Assembly (NCBI RefSeq): GCF_003116585.1
Contig: NZ_QEHM01000004.1
Location: forward strand, 248,001-312,000
Direction: 5' to 3'
DNA: 64,000 nucleotides
DNA from: Albibacillus kandeliae
Lineage (GTDB): Bacteria; Pseudomonadota; Alphaproteobacteria; Rhodobacterales; Rhodobacteraceae
The notes beneath the pieces were generated by a model. It made no database searches. It worked only from the letters and a program-made list of their open reading frames with translations, and had not been told where the DNA came from. Position 1 is the stretch's first letter; each line of letters starts with the position of its first letter. Positions 1 to 9,392 of the stretch are shown here, one piece after another. A program made the translations under genes and the position numbers.

Positions 1-602
1 TCGAACTTGGCCTTCAGCACCCGGCGGCGGCGGTTCTTGTAGGCGCGGATCAGCGGCAGCGAGAGGAAATAGGCGATGCCCCCGGCAACGAAGCCCGGGA
101 GGATACCGCCGATCATGTAGGGAAAGAACACCTCGTGCCAGAACACGCTGATGCCGTGCCAGTCGGCGACGCGGTCCGAGAAGATGGCCATGAAGTTTTC
201 CCAGAGGTCGTCCGCCGCGTCCACGAACTTGCCGCCGAACGAGCGGTGCTCGCCCTCGCGGAACTCGGTCCCGAGGATCAGGTGGCCGGTCTTCAGCGAG
301 ATCACACCGATCGGCACGTAGGTCAGCGGGTTGCCGAAGAAGGTCGCCATCAGCGAGGCGAGGATGTTGCCACGGAAGATGGTCGCCAGCAGGGCCGCCA
401 CCAGGAAGTGCAGCCCGTAGAACGGCGTGAAGGTGGTAAAGACCCCGACCCAGATGCCGCGCGCGATGCGCTCGGGCGTGTCGGGCAGGCGGCGGACGCG
501 GTGCTTGACGTAGTGAAACGCCCGTTTCCAGCCGCCCTTCGGGTACAGCACTTCCGCGAGCACGCGCAGGGGAGGGCGGCGGTCACGGCGTCTGAAAACC
601 AA
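1..602 (-). CDS. DUF2062 family membrane protein (3' end outside window)
   Basis: Reading the complement from a TTG at 602 gives a protein beginning with residues VFRRRDRRPPLRVL and continuing in frame to the window edge, so about 200 residues are visible and the C terminus is missing. The middle carries hydrophobic stretches around 'FTPFYGLHFLVAALLA' and 'YMIGGILPGFVAGGIAYF', with the conserved GNPLTYVPI segment typical of DUF2062. The family has no firmly assigned function. No ATG exists in frame; an AGGGA element about 8 bases upstream supports the TTG. It follows the Rsh gene after 28 bases on the same strand, an arrangement I know from Rhodobacterales, where pdxJ usually comes next. Family call is firm, start less so. 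Confidence 0.8.
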   Translation of the reverse strand, partial: MVFRRRDRRPPLRVLAEVLYPKGGWKRAFHYVKHRVRRLPDTPERIARGIWVGVFTTFTPFYGLHFLVAALLATIFRGNILASLMATFFGNPLTYVPIGVISLKTGHLILGTEFREGEHRSFGGKFVDAADDLWENFMAIFSDRVADWHGISVFWHEVFFPYMIGGILPGFVAGGIAYFLSLPLIRAYKNRRRRVLKAKF

Positions 603-630
603 GGATACGTCCCTTTGATCGATAACGGTC

Positions 631-2763
631 CTAGCTGGCGCGGGCCCGGGCTTGCGGTTTCTCCCGGTAGCGCTCGACCGCGGCCACGTCGTTGTCGGCC
701 TCCAGCGTCAGCATAAGGGAATGGAGTTGTTCGGCGTCGCGCAGTTCAACGTCAATCATCACACGGTAGAAATCCGGTTTTCGGTCCACGATCTTCAGGT
801 CCGAGATATTGGCCTTCTTCTCTCCGATCAATGTGCAAATACGTCCCAGCACCCCCGCGTCGTTGCCGATGGTCAGCTCCACCGTCGCGCCATAGACCGC
901 CGGGTGGGTGCCGTCGTGCCAGTGCAGGTCGATCCAGCGTTCGGGCTGGTCCTCGTATTCGCTCAGCCGCTCGCAGTCGATGGCGTGCACCACCACGCCC
1001 TTGCCGCGAAAGGTGATGCCCACGATGCGCTCGCCCGGCAGCGGCTGGCAGCAGGCCGCCCGCTCAAAGCTCTGCCCCGGTTCCAGGCCGATCACCGCGC
1101 GCCGGGGCGAGATCTGATCGCCCTCGTGCTGCACCAGGTCCGGGTAGACCGCCTGGACCACCTCGTGCGCGGTGAGTTCGGCGCTGCCGATCCGGGCCAG
1201 CAGTTCCGAGCGGTCCTTGACGCGCAGCGCCTTGGCCGCCGTCTCCAGCACCTTGTCGGTGGCCTTGCGCCCCACATGCTCGAAGGCGGCGCGCGCCAGT
1301 TCGTTGCCCAGCTTGATGAAGCGTTCGCGGTCGACCTCGCGCAGGGCGCGGCGGATCGCGGTGCGCGCCTTGCCGGTGGTGGCGATCTCAAGCCAGCTGA
1401 CCTGCGGCACCTGCCCCTCGGCGGTGATGATCTCGACCGACTGGCCGTTCTTCAGCCGGGTCCACAGCGGCACCCGGATGCCATCCACCTTGGCCCCGAC
1501 GCAGCCGTTGCCGATGCGGGTATGGATCGCATAGGCGTAGTCGATCGGCGTCGCGCCCCGGGGCAGCTTGATGACGTCGCCCTTGGGGGTGAAGCAGAAC
1601 ACCTGGTCCGAGTACATCTCGAGCTTCACCGCCTCGAGGAAATCCTCGTGATCCTCCTCGGCGTTGAACTGTTCGGTCAGCGAGGCGATCCACTTGGCCG
1701 GATCGACGGCAAAGGGGTTCTCCGAGCGCACGCCGTCGCGGTAGGACCAGTGCGCTGCCACCCCGGTCTCGGCCACGTCATGCATCTGGCGGGTGCGGAT
1801 CTGCACCTCGACCCGCTTGCCGTCACGCCCCGACACCGTCGTATGGATCGAGCGGTAGCCGTTGGTCTTGGGCTGGCTAATGTAGTCCTTGAACCGCCCC
1901 GGTACGGCGCGCCAGCGCTGGTGGATCGCCCCGAGCGCGCGGTAGCAGTCCTCTTCCGAGCCGGTGATGATGCGGAACCCGTAGATGTCTGAGAGCCGCG
2001 AGAACCCCTGCTCCTTCTCCTGCATCTTGCGCCAGATCGAATAGGGCTTCTTGGCCCGCCCGAAGACCTCGGCCTCGACATGGGCCTTGGCGAGTTCGGT
2101 CCGCATGTCGCGGGTGATGCGCGGGATCACGTCGCCGGACTCGCGCTGCAGCGTGATGAAGCGGCGGATGATCGACTGGCGCCCCTCGGGGTTCAGCACC
2201 CGGAACGACAGGTCTTCCAGTTCCTCGCGCATCCACTGCATGCCCATCCGGCCCGCCAGCGGGGCAAAGATGTCCATCGTCTCGCGCGCCTTCTGCACCT
2301 GCTTTTCGGGGCGCATCGACTTGATGGTGCGCATGTTGTGCAGGCGGTCGGCCAGCTTGACGAGGATCACCCGCAGGTCCTTGGACATGGCCATGAACAG
2401 CTTGCGGAAGTTCTCGGCCTGCTTGGTCTCGACGCTGGAAAGCTGCAGGTTGGTCAGCTTGGTGACGCCATCGACAAGCATCGCCACCTCGTCGCCAAAG
2501 CGCGAGGCGACCTCGTTGTAGGAGGCCTTGGTGTCTTCGATGGTATCGTGCAGGAGCGCGGTGATGATGGTGGCATCATCCAGCCGCTGTTCGGTCAGGA
2601 TCGCCGCGACGGCAACGGGGTGGCTGAAGTAGGGCTCGCCCGAGTGGCGGAACTGACCTTCGTGCATCGCCGCCCCATAGGCATAGGCTTCGGCGATGCG
2701 CTTGGCATTTGTCTTTGGATTGTAGTTGCGGACCAGCTCGATCAGGTCGTCGGCAGAAATCAT
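631..2763 (-). CDS. rsh: Bifunctional (p)ppGpp synthetase/hydrolase (Rsh, RelA/SpoT family)
   Basis: At 710 residues this is a full-length Rsh enzyme that makes and degrades (p)ppGpp in the cytoplasm during the stringent response. The N-terminal HD hydrolase domain has the HDTIED motif near residue 72, so hydrolysis should be intact. The synthetase domain follows (DIYGFRIIT, then VEVQIRTRQMHDVAE around 320). A TGS domain (VFCFTPKGDVIKLPRGATP) lies near 400 and an ACT domain closes the protein (LGRICTLIGEKKANISDLKI). It is transcribed after rpoZ with 27 bases between them, a pairing also seen in gammaproteobacteria (rpoZ-spoT). As the only full-length Rsh in this window it is probably the main alarmone enzyme; a second small HD hydrolase lies at 46.9 kb. 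Confidence 0.96.
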   Translation of the reverse strand: MISADDLIELVRNYNPKTNAKRIAEAYAYGAAMHEGQFRHSGEPYFSHPVAVAAILTEQRLDDATIITALLHDTIEDTKASYNEVASRFGDEVAMLVDGVTKLTNLQLSSVETKQAENFRKLFMAMSKDLRVILVKLADRLHNMRTIKSMRPEKQVQKARETMDIFAPLAGRMGMQWMREELEDLSFRVLNPEGRQSIIRRFITLQRESGDVIPRITRDMRTELAKAHVEAEVFGRAKKPYSIWRKMQEKEQGFSRLSDIYGFRIITGSEEDCYRALGAIHQRWRAVPGRFKDYISQPKTNGYRSIHTTVSGRDGKRVEVQIRTRQMHDVAETGVAAHWSYRDGVRSENPFAVDPAKWIASLTEQFNAEEDHEDFLEAVKLEMYSDQVFCFTPKGDVIKLPRGATPIDYAYAIHTRIGNGCVGAKVDGIRVPLWTRLKNGQSVEIITAEGQVPQVSWLEIATTGKARTAIRRALREVDRERFIKLGNELARAAFEHVGRKATDKVLETAAKALRVKDRSELLARIGSAELTAHEVVQAVYPDLVQHEGDQISPRRAVIGLEPGQSFERAACCQPLPGERIVGITFRGKGVVVHAIDCERLSEYEDQPERWIDLHWHDGTHPAVYGATVELTIGNDAGVLGRICTLIGEKKANISDLKIVDRKPDFYRVMIDVELRDAEQLHSLMLTLEADNDVAAVERYREKPQARARAS

Positions 2764-2790
2764 TCGGTCCGCACCTCACCCATGCGGGGC

Positions 2791-3144
2791 TTAGCCCTGG
2801 CCCTGGGCCTCCATCAGTGCCCGCAGCAGCTTCTCTTCCGACATGTCGTCGGTGGCCGGCTTGTCGGACTCGGCGCCCATCAGCAGCGCCATCGAGTCTT
2901 CCTCGGGCTCGTCGATCTCGATCTGGCTCTGGTTGCTCTCGATCAGACGCTCGCGCAGGTCGTCAGCGCGCTGGGTCTCGTCGGCGATCTCGCGCAGGGC
3001 CACGACCGGGTTCTTGTCGTTGTCGCGGTCCACGGTGATCGGCGCACCGGAAGAGATCTCGCGCGCACGATGGGCGGCGAGCATCACCAGCTCGAATCGG
3101 TTCGGAACCTTGTCGACGCAGTCTTCAACCGTCACGCGGGCCAT
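2791..3144 (-). CDS. rpoZ: RNA polymerase omega subunit
   Basis: The product is 117 residues and starts [20 protein letters not shown], the standard omega N terminus. Omega binds the beta-prime subunit and helps core polymerase assemble; in other bacteria it contributes to the ppGpp binding site, which fits its place just upstream of the Rsh gene. I chose the ATG at 3142-3144 rather than a longer in-frame opening at 3246, because homologs begin here and a GGAG sits 7 bases upstream. The acidic C-terminal tail ([15 protein letters not shown]) is typical of alphaproteobacterial omega. Confidence 0.96.
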   Translation of the reverse strand: MARVTVEDCVDKVPNRFELVMLAAHRAREISSGAPITVDRDNDKNPVVALREIADETQRADDLRERLIESNQSQIEIDEPEEDSMALLMGAESDKPATDDMSEEKLLRALMEAQGQG

Positions 3145-3223
3145 GAAAATCTCCAGTCTGGAATAATCCGGGTAGAAGGACGCTGAATATAGGCGAATCC
3201 GGGCAATGACAAGGCCAACCGGT

Positions 3224-3793
3224 TCACAAAGGTCTGACCGCGTCAATTTCGCCCGGCGGCAGCGCCGCCAGCATCTCGCTGACCGTCAGGTTCAGGAGAG
3301 GATGCACCCAATCGGGACAAATGTCCATCACCGGAACCAGCACGAAGGCCCGGTCCTGGATCCGGGGGTGGGGCAGGATCAGCTGCTCGGGCGCGCGACG
3401 CATCTGCTCCTCCAGCGGCAGGTCGCGCCAGAGCGCATGAGTCTCGGCATCCGGCAGGACCCGGCCGTCGAAATCCAGCAGGTCGAGGTCGAGCGTCCGC
3501 ATCCCCCAGCGCTGCACCCGCTCCCGCCCTGCCCCGGCCTCGATCTCATGCAGCAGGTCCAGCACCGCCCCGGGCGAGTCCCCGCCGGTGGCCAGCACCG
3601 CCGCATTCACATAGTCGGGCCCAGCGCCGGCAGGAAAGCAGGGGGTCGCGAAAAACCGGCTGACCGCGCGAATCACGAGGCCGCCGCGCGCCATGGTAAC
3701 GATCGCTTCACGGAGAATTTCCGCCGGGTCGCTTCCGGGAAGTTTCTGATTACTTCCTAATGCGATGAGCGATTTTGAGCCAAACTCATCCAT
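3224..3793 (-). CDS. folK: 2-amino-4-hydroxy-6-hydroxymethyldihydropteridine pyrophosphokinase
   Basis: This 189-residue protein transfers pyrophosphate from ATP to 6-hydroxymethyl-dihydropterin in folate synthesis. The family signatures are all visible: ALGSN near the N terminus, FVNAA-like DYVNAAV, the [12 protein letters not shown] magnesium/substrate motif around residue 100, and [15 protein letters not shown]. The gene lies upstream of rpoZ with a 79-base gap, so it could be cotranscribed with rpoZ-rsh or end before them; I see no strong terminator between. It is divergent from the NYN gene, and the 137 bases between them (3794-3930) should hold both promoters. Confidence 0.95.
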   Translation of the reverse strand: MDEFGSKSLIALGSNQKLPGSDPAEILREAIVTMARGGLVIRAVSRFFATPCFPAGAGPDYVNAAVLATGGDSPGAVLDLLHEIEAGAGRERVQRWGMRTLDLDLLDFDGRVLPDAETHALWRDLPLEEQMRRAPEQLILPHPRIQDRAFVLVPVMDICPDWVHPLLNLTVSEMLAALPPGEIDAVRPL

Positions 3794-3930
3794 TTTTGAC
3801 GCCGCGACGTAAAGTCTTTACACTTGCGAATGGACCGATCTGCCTTATTTTGTGTCCACCCGTTTCGCCGACTTATTTAGCACTCACTCACGGAAAACAA
3901 GGCGAAGCGGCTTACCGGAAGGACAATTTG

Positions 3931-4500
3931 ATGTTTTACAAAGACGAACGGCTCGCGCTGTTCATCGATGGCTCGAATCTGTATGCGGCCGCGAAAGCAC
4001 TTGGATTTGATATCGACTACAAGCTGCTGCGGCAGGAGTTCATGCGCCGCGGGAAGATGCTGCGCGCATTTTACTACACTGCCCTGCTCGAGAACGATGA
4101 ATACTCTCCGATCCGCCCCCTGGTCGACTGGCTGCATTACAACGGTTTCACCATGGTGACGAAGCCTGCCAAGGAATACACCGACAGCATGGGTCGGCGT
4201 AAGGTCAAGGGCAACATGGATATCGAGCTTGCCGTGGACGCCATGGAACTGGCACCGCGCGTGGATCACATCGTGCTCTTCTCTGGCGACGGCGATTTCC
4301 GTCCGCTGGTGGAAAGCCTACAACGTCAGGGTGTTAGGGTCTCTGTCGTTTCCACGATCCGCAGCCAGCCGCCGATGATCTCGGACGACCTGCGCCGCCA
4401 GGCCGACAACTTCATCGAACTCGAAGAGCTCAAGGAAGTCATCGGTCGCCCGCCGCGCGACAACGCAGCCGAAGACACCCGCGTCGCGGCCGCACGCTAA
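3931..4500 (+). CDS. NYN (PIN-like) domain protein, LabA/DUF88 family
   Basis: The 189-residue product has the NYN fold signatures: LFIDGSNLY at residue 11, NMDIELAVDAMEL near 98 and the acidic FSGDGDFRPLV near 116. These place conserved aspartates as in metal-dependent PIN-like ribonucleases, so an RNA-cleaving or RNA-processing role is likely but not shown. The start at 3931 follows a GGAAGG element; a longer opening from 3775 would run through the divergent promoter region and is not supported. A 12-bp hairpin follows immediately. This protein is widely conserved next to folK/rpoZ in alphaproteobacteria as far as I recall. Confidence 0.9.
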   Translation: MFYKDERLALFIDGSNLYAAAKALGFDIDYKLLRQEFMRRGKMLRAFYYTALLENDEYSPIRPLVDWLHYNGFTMVTKPAKEYTDSMGRRKVKGNMDIELAVDAMELAPRVDHIVLFSGDGDFRPLVESLQRQGVRVSVVSTIRSQPPMISDDLRRQADNFIELEELKEVIGRPPRDNAAEDTRVAAAR

Positions 4501-4511
4501 AACAGGACAAA

Positions 4512-4545
4512 GGCACGGACGGGAAGGATTGGCCCCGTCCGTGCC
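4512..4545 (+). terminator. Perfect 12-bp hairpin after the NYN gene
   Basis: Bases 4512-4523 (GGCACGGACGGG) are exactly complementary to 4534-4545, with a 10-base loop. It begins 12 bases after the NYN stop codon. No T-tract follows, so it is either a weak intrinsic terminator or an mRNA 3'-end stabiliser. The remaining bases to ispH (4546-4674) show no gene. Confidence 0.6.
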
Positions 4546-4674
4546 GCCCCCTGACCAGACAGGCGGCGACGCGCCGGGCGCGCCACCGGGATGCAGATTG
4601 CGCGCCCCGAACCGCGCCCGGCCCGCTTTACGCCGCCGCCCGGGTGCACTACCTCTCTCCGCAAGGAGACGACG

Positions 4675-5631
4675 ATGACCACAGCAAAACCGCCCCTCAC
4701 TCTCTACCTCGCAGCCCCGCGCGGGTTCTGTGCCGGGGTCGACCGTGCCATCAAGATCGTCGAGACGGCGCTCGAGAAATGGGGCGCGCCGGTCTACGTG
4801 CGCCACGAGATCGTGCACAACAAGTACGTGGTCGACGGGCTCAAGGCCAAGGGCGCCGTCTTTGTCGAAGAGCTGGAAGACTGCCCCGACGACCGCCCGG
4901 TGATCTTCTCGGCCCACGGGGTGCCCAAGTCGGTGCCCGCCGAGGCCGCCGCGCGCGAGATGATCTACGTCGACGCCACCTGCCCCCTCGTCTCCAAGGT
5001 TCATATCGAGGCCCAGCGCCACGCCGAGAACGGCCTCCAGATGATCATGATCGGCCACCGCGGCCACCCCGAGACCATCGGCACCATGGGCCAGCTGCCC
5101 CCCGGTGACGTGGTGCTGGTGGAAACGGTCGAGGACGTGGCCACCGTCGAGGTCCGCGACCCCGAACGCATCGCCTACGTCACCCAGACGACGCTCTCCA
5201 TCGACGACACCGCCGGGATCGTCGCCGCGTTGCAGGCGCGTTTCCCGGCCATCGTCGGCCCGCACAAGGAAGACATCTGCTACGCCACCACCAACCGCCA
5301 GCACGCGGTCAAGGCCATCGCGCCCAAGGTGCAGGCCATGCTGGTGGTCGGCGCGCCGAACTCCTCCAACTCCAAGCGCCTCGTCGAGGTCGCGGCCCGC
5401 AACGGCTGCGCCTACTCCATGCTGGTGCAGCGCGCGGGCGACATCGACTGGCGCGCCATCGAGGGCGTCCGGGCCATCGGCCTCACCGCCGGGGCCTCTG
5501 CCCCCGAGACGCTGGTGAACGAGGTCATCGACGCCCTGAAGGCACGCCACGACGTCACCGTCGAGATGGTGGAGACCGCCGTCGAGCACGTCGAATTCAA
5601 GATCCCCCGCGTCCTGCGCGAACCGGCCTGA
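4675..5631 (+). CDS. ispH: 4-hydroxy-3-methylbut-2-enyl diphosphate reductase
   Basis: This 318-residue enzyme is the last step of the MEP isoprenoid pathway, reducing HMBPP to IPP and DMAPP with a 4Fe-4S cluster. Three cluster cysteines are visible: Cys19 in [10 protein letters not shown], Cys103 in DATCPLVSK and Cys202 in [10 protein letters not shown]. Substrate-binding segments [27 protein letters not shown] and [11 protein letters not shown] are intact. The ATG at 4675 is preceded by AAGGAG at good spacing; the longer in-frame opening from 4591 lacks this. The C terminus includes TAGASAPE, the usual end motif. Confidence 0.97.
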   Translation: MTTAKPPLTLYLAAPRGFCAGVDRAIKIVETALEKWGAPVYVRHEIVHNKYVVDGLKAKGAVFVEELEDCPDDRPVIFSAHGVPKSVPAEAAAREMIYVDATCPLVSKVHIEAQRHAENGLQMIMIGHRGHPETIGTMGQLPPGDVVLVETVEDVATVEVRDPERIAYVTQTTLSIDDTAGIVAALQARFPAIVGPHKEDICYATTNRQHAVKAIAPKVQAMLVVGAPNSSNSKRLVEVAARNGCAYSMLVQRAGDIDWRAIEGVRAIGLTAGASAPETLVNEVIDALKARHDVTVEMVETAVEHVEFKIPRVLREPA

Positions 5632-5771
5632 CAGCCGGTCCGCCCCCGCGCGCCACATCCAAGGCGAGCGTCCCCGACAGGCGCCTCTGACCACGGTCTC
5701 CCGGCCCCGGCCTTGCCACCTGCCCTCCGGCCGTGCCAGAACTTCGGTCGAGCGAACCGGAGGACCGATCC

Positions 5772-6389
5772 ATGACCCTCGAATTCCTGGCCACCGCCCT
5801 GATCGTATGCCTCGCGCCCGGCATCGGGGTGATCTACACCCTCTCCACGGCACTTGGCGGCGGGCTGGCACGAGGGCTCTGGGCGGCGCTAGGCTGCACC
5901 CTCGTCACCGGGCTCCACCTCGTCGCCGCGCTCGCCGGTCTCGCCGCAGTACTCCATACCTCCGCCCTGCTGTTTCAGGCGATCAAGTTCGCCGGGGTCG
6001 CCTACCTGCTGTGGATGGCATGGACCACACTGCGCGGCACCGGCGCGCTGCAGGTCACGCCGGACGGCCGCGCGCGCGAGGTAACGCCGCTTTCGATCGT
6101 GCTGCGGGGCATTCTGCTGAACCTGCTGAACCCCAAGCTGCCGTTGTTCTTCGTGGCCTTCCTGCCCCAGTTCATTCCCGCCGACGCCGCCGACCCGACC
6201 GCGCTGATGCTGGAACTGGGTGTCGGCTTCGTCGCCACGACGGGGGTGGTGATGGCGGGTTACGCCCTCGTCGCGGGCGCGCTGCGGCTTCATCTGGTCG
6301 AGAACCTCCGCGCCATGACATGGATGCGCCGGGCCTTCGCGGCCACCTTCGCGGGCCTCGCCGCGCGACTGATGGCAGAACGCGCCTGA
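5772..6389 (+). CDS. LysE/RhtB family amino-acid exporter
   Basis: A 205-residue inner-membrane protein with about six hydrophobic segments. The N terminus (LATALIVCLAPGIGVIYTLS) carries the PG motif of the LysE/RhtB family, and LLNLLNPKLPLFFVAFLPQF is the second family signature. Such proteins export amino acids or derivatives; the substrate cannot be read from sequence. GGAGG at 5758-5762 supports the ATG at 5772. The methyltransferase gene follows after 16 bases, so the two are probably cotranscribed. Confidence 0.9.
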   Translation: MTLEFLATALIVCLAPGIGVIYTLSTALGGGLARGLWAALGCTLVTGLHLVAALAGLAAVLHTSALLFQAIKFAGVAYLLWMAWTTLRGTGALQVTPDGRAREVTPLSIVLRGILLNLLNPKLPLFFVAFLPQFIPADAADPTALMLELGVGFVATTGVVMAGYALVAGALRLHLVENLRAMTWMRRAFAATFAGLAARLMAERA

Positions 6390-6405
6390 CCCCGGGAGCT
6401 TCGTC

Positions 6406-6999
6406 ATGAGCGACAGGGACACCCTCAAGGTCTACGACGCCCGCGCCGCCGAATACGCCCGGCTGACCGGCGAGAGCCAGGCCAGCGACCCCCACCTTAC
6501 CGCCTTCATCGAGGAATGCGAGGCCGGTGGCCGGGTGCTCGACCTCGGCTGCGGTCCGGGCGTCGCTGCCGGTGTGCTGGCACAGGCCGGGTTCGAGGTC
6601 GATGCCACCGATGCCTCGCCCGAGATGGTCGCGCTGGCCGCGCGCCGCCCCGGCGTCACCGCATGGCAGGCGAGTTTCGACGAGATCGAGGGGAGCGCCC
6701 TCTACGATGGGATCTGGGCCAATTTCTGCCTGCTCCACGCGCCCCGCGCGGACATGCCCCGCCACCTCGCCGCGCTGCACGCAGCGCTGAAACCCGGCGG
6801 GCTGTTCCATATCGGGCTCAAGACCGGAACCGGTGAAAAACGGGATGCGCTCGGTCGCTTCTACACCTATTACACCGAGGCAGAACTCGAAGACCTGCTG
6901 AGCGACGCCGGTTTCGCCGTACAGTTCCGGGCCTACGGGCGCGACAAGGGACTGGATGGCGTGGACGCCGACTGGATCGTGATGCGGGCGCTTGCCTGA
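6406..6999 (+). CDS. Class I SAM-dependent methyltransferase
   Basis: The 197-residue product has the SAM-binding motif [16 protein letters not shown] near residue 45, the acidic residue of motif II in [11 protein letters not shown], and a C-terminal sheet region ([13 protein letters not shown]). It belongs to the UbiE/Tam-like methyltransferase fold; the acceptor is unknown. It sits between a LysE exporter and rnhA with 8 bases to the latter, forming a likely three-gene transcript. Confidence 0.85.
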   Translation: MSDRDTLKVYDARAAEYARLTGESQASDPHLTAFIEECEAGGRVLDLGCGPGVAAGVLAQAGFEVDATDASPEMVALAARRPGVTAWQASFDEIEGSALYDGIWANFCLLHAPRADMPRHLAALHAALKPGGLFHIGLKTGTGEKRDALGRFYTYYTEAELEDLLSDAGFAVQFRAYGRDKGLDGVDADWIVMRALA

Positions 7000-7007
7000 A
7001 GGATCAC

Positions 7008-7460
7008 ATGACAGACCTGTTTGCCTATACCGACGGAGCCTGCTCCGGCAATCCCGGCCCCGGTGGCTGGGGCGTTTTGCTGCGCGCCATGAATGGCGAC
7101 GAGATCGTCAAGGAACGCGAGCTGAAGGGCGGCGAGGCGCAGACCACCAACAACCGGATGGAACTGCTGGCCGCGATCAACGCGCTCGAAGCGCTGGAAC
7201 GCCCGACCCAGATCACCGTCGTGACCGACAGCAACTACGTCAAGAACGGCATCACCGGCTGGATCTTCGGCTGGAAGAAGAACGGCTGGAAGAACGCCGC
7301 CAAGAAACCGGTGGCCAATGCCGAACTGTGGCAGCGTCTGGACGCGGCGCAGGCCCGCCACAAGGTGACCTGGAAGTGGGTCAAGGGCCACGCGGGCCAT
7401 GCCGAGAACGAGCGCGCCGACGAACTGGCCCGCGCCGGGATGAAGCCCTTCAAGAGCTGA
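7008..7460 (+). CDS. rnhA: Ribonuclease HI
   Basis: The 150-residue enzyme cleaves RNA in RNA:DNA hybrids. Catalytic acids are visible at Asp9 ([14 protein letters not shown]), Glu52 (NNRMEL) and Asp74 (VTDSNYV), with the last Asp in ENERADELA; the WVKGHAGH histidine motif is present and the basic [12 protein letters not shown] protrusion for hybrid binding is intact. Length matches the E. coli enzyme. It is convergent with the potassium-channel gene, only 18 bases apart. Confidence 0.97.
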   Translation: MTDLFAYTDGACSGNPGPGGWGVLLRAMNGDEIVKERELKGGEAQTTNNRMELLAAINALEALERPTQITVVTDSNYVKNGITGWIFGWKKNGWKNAAKKPVANAELWQRLDAAQARHKVTWKWVKGHAGHAENERADELARAGMKPFKS

Positions 7461-7478
7461 ACCCGCCCCGGTCCGGCG

Positions 7479-7916
7479 TCAGTCGCCGGGCCCGTCCAGC
7501 TGCATCTTGCGCACGCGCCGCAGCGCCTCGAGGGTGATGGTGGAAATGATGCCGATGTTCAGGAACCCGTTGGCCGCGTTCATCGCCGAGAGCAGCCGCC
7601 ACTCCAGCGGCAGGACGATGTCGCCAAAGCCAAGCGTGGTGAAACAGACAAGCGAAAAGTAGAGCGACGGCTCCAGCGTGTCGAAAACGCCGAGAAAGAG
7701 ATAGGCCGCGGCCCAGAGCCAGACCGAGGCGGTGATCATGCCGAGCGCGAGCAGCACGACAAGCACCAGCATCACCGACGCCTTGAGCCGCAGGGGCGGC
7801 CTCAGCAGCCAGAGCCGGAACCGCCCGAGGACCAGTTCCAGCCCGAGGAAGATCGTGCCGGACAGCAGCACGGACAGAACCAGGAGGCCGGAGCCGATGG
7901 CAAGCTGATGCAACAT
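7479..7916 (-). CDS. Two-TM potassium-channel-like membrane protein
   Basis: A 145-residue protein with hydrophobic segments at about 5-30, 45-75 and 110-130 and a pore loop carrying CFTTLGFGDI, which matches the K+ selectivity filter (TxGFGD). It lacks any RCK/TrkA cytoplasmic domain, so it is a minimal Ion_trans_2 channel. It is the last gene of a tight minus-strand run from fmt (8414) through two small membrane proteins. The function in potassium flux is inferred from the filter motif. Confidence 0.8.
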   Translation of the reverse strand: MLHQLAIGSGLLVLSVLLSGTIFLGLELVLGRFRLWLLRPPLRLKASVMLVLVVLLALGMITASVWLWAAAYLFLGVFDTLEPSLYFSLVCFTTLGFGDIVLPLEWRLLSAMNAANGFLNIGIISTITLEALRRVRKMQLDGPGD

Positions 7917-7922
7917 GGGGGG

Positions 7923-8159
7923 CTACCTGCGGAAATAGGTCTGCCAGACCCAGATCAGCAGCATCGCGCCCAGCACCGCCCCGATCAGCCCGCCGACCAT
8001 GCCGGTGACGAAGAGCAGCGCGCGCAGCATCAGCCCGCCGATCAGCGCCCCGACGACACCGACGAGAATGGTGGTCGGGATATCCGCCTCGATCCGCATC
8101 AGCCGGGTGGCGAGAAACCCGGCGGCAGCGCCGATGATGACCAGGGCGATGATCCCCAT
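7923..8159 (-). CDS. Small membrane protein, GlsB/YeaQ/YmgE-like
   Basis: A 78-residue, almost wholly hydrophobic protein (starts MGIIALVIIGAAAGFLATRL, then glycine-rich helices VGVVGALIGGLML and GMVGGLIGAVLGAMLL). Glycine-spaced helices of this type are found in the transglycosylase-associated (GlsB/YeaQ) family, whose role is unclear and often stress linked. A GGAGG Shine-Dalgarno lies across the stop region of the upstream gene, so translation is probably coupled. Only 6 bases separate it from the channel gene. Confidence 0.7.
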   Translation of the reverse strand: MGIIALVIIGAAAGFLATRLMRIEADIPTTILVGVVGALIGGLMLRALLFVTGMVGGLIGAVLGAMLLIWVWQTYFRR

Positions 8160-8163
8160 CGGA

Positions 8164-8403
8164 CTACCTCCGCCGCCAGTGGAAGGGGACGATCACCAGA
8201 GCGCCCACCGAGGACAGGATCGCGTCGAGCCCCGGAGAGCCGAAACCGATGTGGAACATGCGCCGGAACAGGAAGAACAGGAAGGCGCCGCCGACACAGA
8301 TGATGATGGAGGCGAGATAGCCGTTGCGGGTGAACCCCGAGCGCTCGGCGAGGTAGCCGACGATCCCGGCGATGACCACCGTTCCCATCATGGTGAAGAA
8401 CAT
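8164..8403 (-). CDS. Small membrane protein, transglycosylase-associated-like
   Basis: A 79-residue hydrophobic protein starting MFFTMMGTVVIAGIVGYLAE, with further membrane helices (NGYLASIIICVGGAFLFFLF, LSSVGALVIVPF). It resembles the GlsB/YeaQ fold, with weaker support than its neighbour. The start at 8403 has a GAAGGGAA element upstream; a longer opening from 8436 would overlap the end of fmt. It begins 10 bases after fmt ends, so these genes are probably read from the fmt transcript. Confidence 0.65.
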   Translation of the reverse strand: MFFTMMGTVVIAGIVGYLAERSGFTRNGYLASIIICVGGAFLFFLFRRMFHIGFGSPGLDAILSSVGALVIVPFHWRRR

Positions 8404-8413
8404 GGCGTTCCCT

Positions 8414-9319
8414 TCAGAGCCGCGTGCCCCGCGCAACCGGCCAGCCGCGCAGGAAGGTCTGGCTATCCTGCGCCGCCTTGCCGGCCCTTTGCAAGCGGGT
8501 GAGACGAACTGCCCCGCTGCCGCAGGCCACGGTAAGCGCGTCGTCGAGCACGTCGCCCGGCGCGCCCTGCCCCTCGGCCGGTTCGGAATGCAGCAGCTTG
8601 ACCCGCTCGCCGCCGATCTCGCACCAAGCGCCCGGAAACGGCGAGAGACCCCGGATCAGCCGATCGACCGCCTCGGCCGGCTGGCTCCAGTCGACCCGCG
8701 CCTCGGCCTTGTCGATCTTGGCGGCATAGGTGACCCCCTCCTCGGGTTGCGGCTCGGGCGTGAGGGTTGGCAGCTTGGCCAGCGCCTCGACGATCAGCGC
8801 CGCCCCCATTGCAGAAAGGCGGTCGTGCAGCTGGTCCGTCGTCTCGGCGACACCGATGGGCGTCGCATCGCTGAGCAGCACCGGGCCGGTGTCGAGCCCG
8901 GCTTCCATCTGCATGATGCAGACCCCGGTCCGGGCATCGCCCGCCATGATCGCCCGGTGGATCGGCGCAGCGCCGCGCCAGCGCGGCAGCAGCGAGGCAT
9001 GGATATTGAGGCAACCCTGCGCGGGCGCATCAAGGATCGCCTGCGGCAGGATCAGCCCGTAGGCGACCACCACGGCGACATCGGCGCCGAGCGCGGCGAA
9101 GGCCTGCTGTTCCTCGGGTGACTTCAGCGAGACCGGATGGCGCACCGGCAGCCCCAGCGCCTCGGCCCGGGCCTGGACCGGCGAGGGGCGGTCCTTCTTG
9201 CCGCGCCCGGCGGGCCGGGGCGGCTGGCAGTAGACGGCTGCGATCTCGTGACCGGCCTGCACCAGCGCGTCGAGGACGGGGACCGAGAAATCGGGGGTGC
9301 CCATGAAGATGATGCGCAT
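8414..9319 (-). CDS. fmt: Methionyl-tRNA formyltransferase
   Basis: The 301-residue enzyme formylates initiator Met-tRNA using 10-formyl-THF. It begins [19 protein letters not shown]; the catalytic region is intact ([18 protein letters not shown] with Asn-His, and [11 protein letters not shown] with the Asp). The C-terminal OB-like domain with basic residues ([15 protein letters not shown]) is present. Start chosen at the ATG 9317-9319 since homologs begin there. It pairs functionally with the deformylases at 10.4-12 kb, which remove the formyl group, although a regulator gene and a DUF1127 gene sit between. Confidence 0.96.
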   Translation of the reverse strand: MRIIFMGTPDFSVPVLDALVQAGHEIAAVYCQPPRPAGRGKKDRPSPVQARAEALGLPVRHPVSLKSPEEQQAFAALGADVAVVVAYGLILPQAILDAPAQGCLNIHASLLPRWRGAAPIHRAIMAGDARTGVCIMQMEAGLDTGPVLLSDATPIGVAETTDQLHDRLSAMGAALIVEALAKLPTLTPEPQPEEGVTYAAKIDKAEARVDWSQPAEAVDRLIRGLSPFPGAWCEIGGERVKLLHSEPAEGQGAPGDVLDDALTVACGSGAVRLTRLQRAGKAAQDSQTFLRGWPVARGTRL

Positions 9320-9392
9320 GTGGGGTCTCCGCTGGCCTGGCTTTGGGCGCGATGTAGCAGGCACCGCGCGGCTTGGCCAGAATGTGACCTCG

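Noticed and set aside
652-1992. 446-codon plus-strand frame opposite rsh
   Set aside because: Antisense shadow of a well-conserved enzyme gene.
3145-3246. Longer start for rpoZ
   Set aside because: The extension is not homologous to omega, and a good ribosome-binding site stands before 3144.
4318-5871. 517-codon minus-strand frame opposite ispH
   Set aside because: Shadow; ispH has all active-site residues and a good ribosome-binding site.
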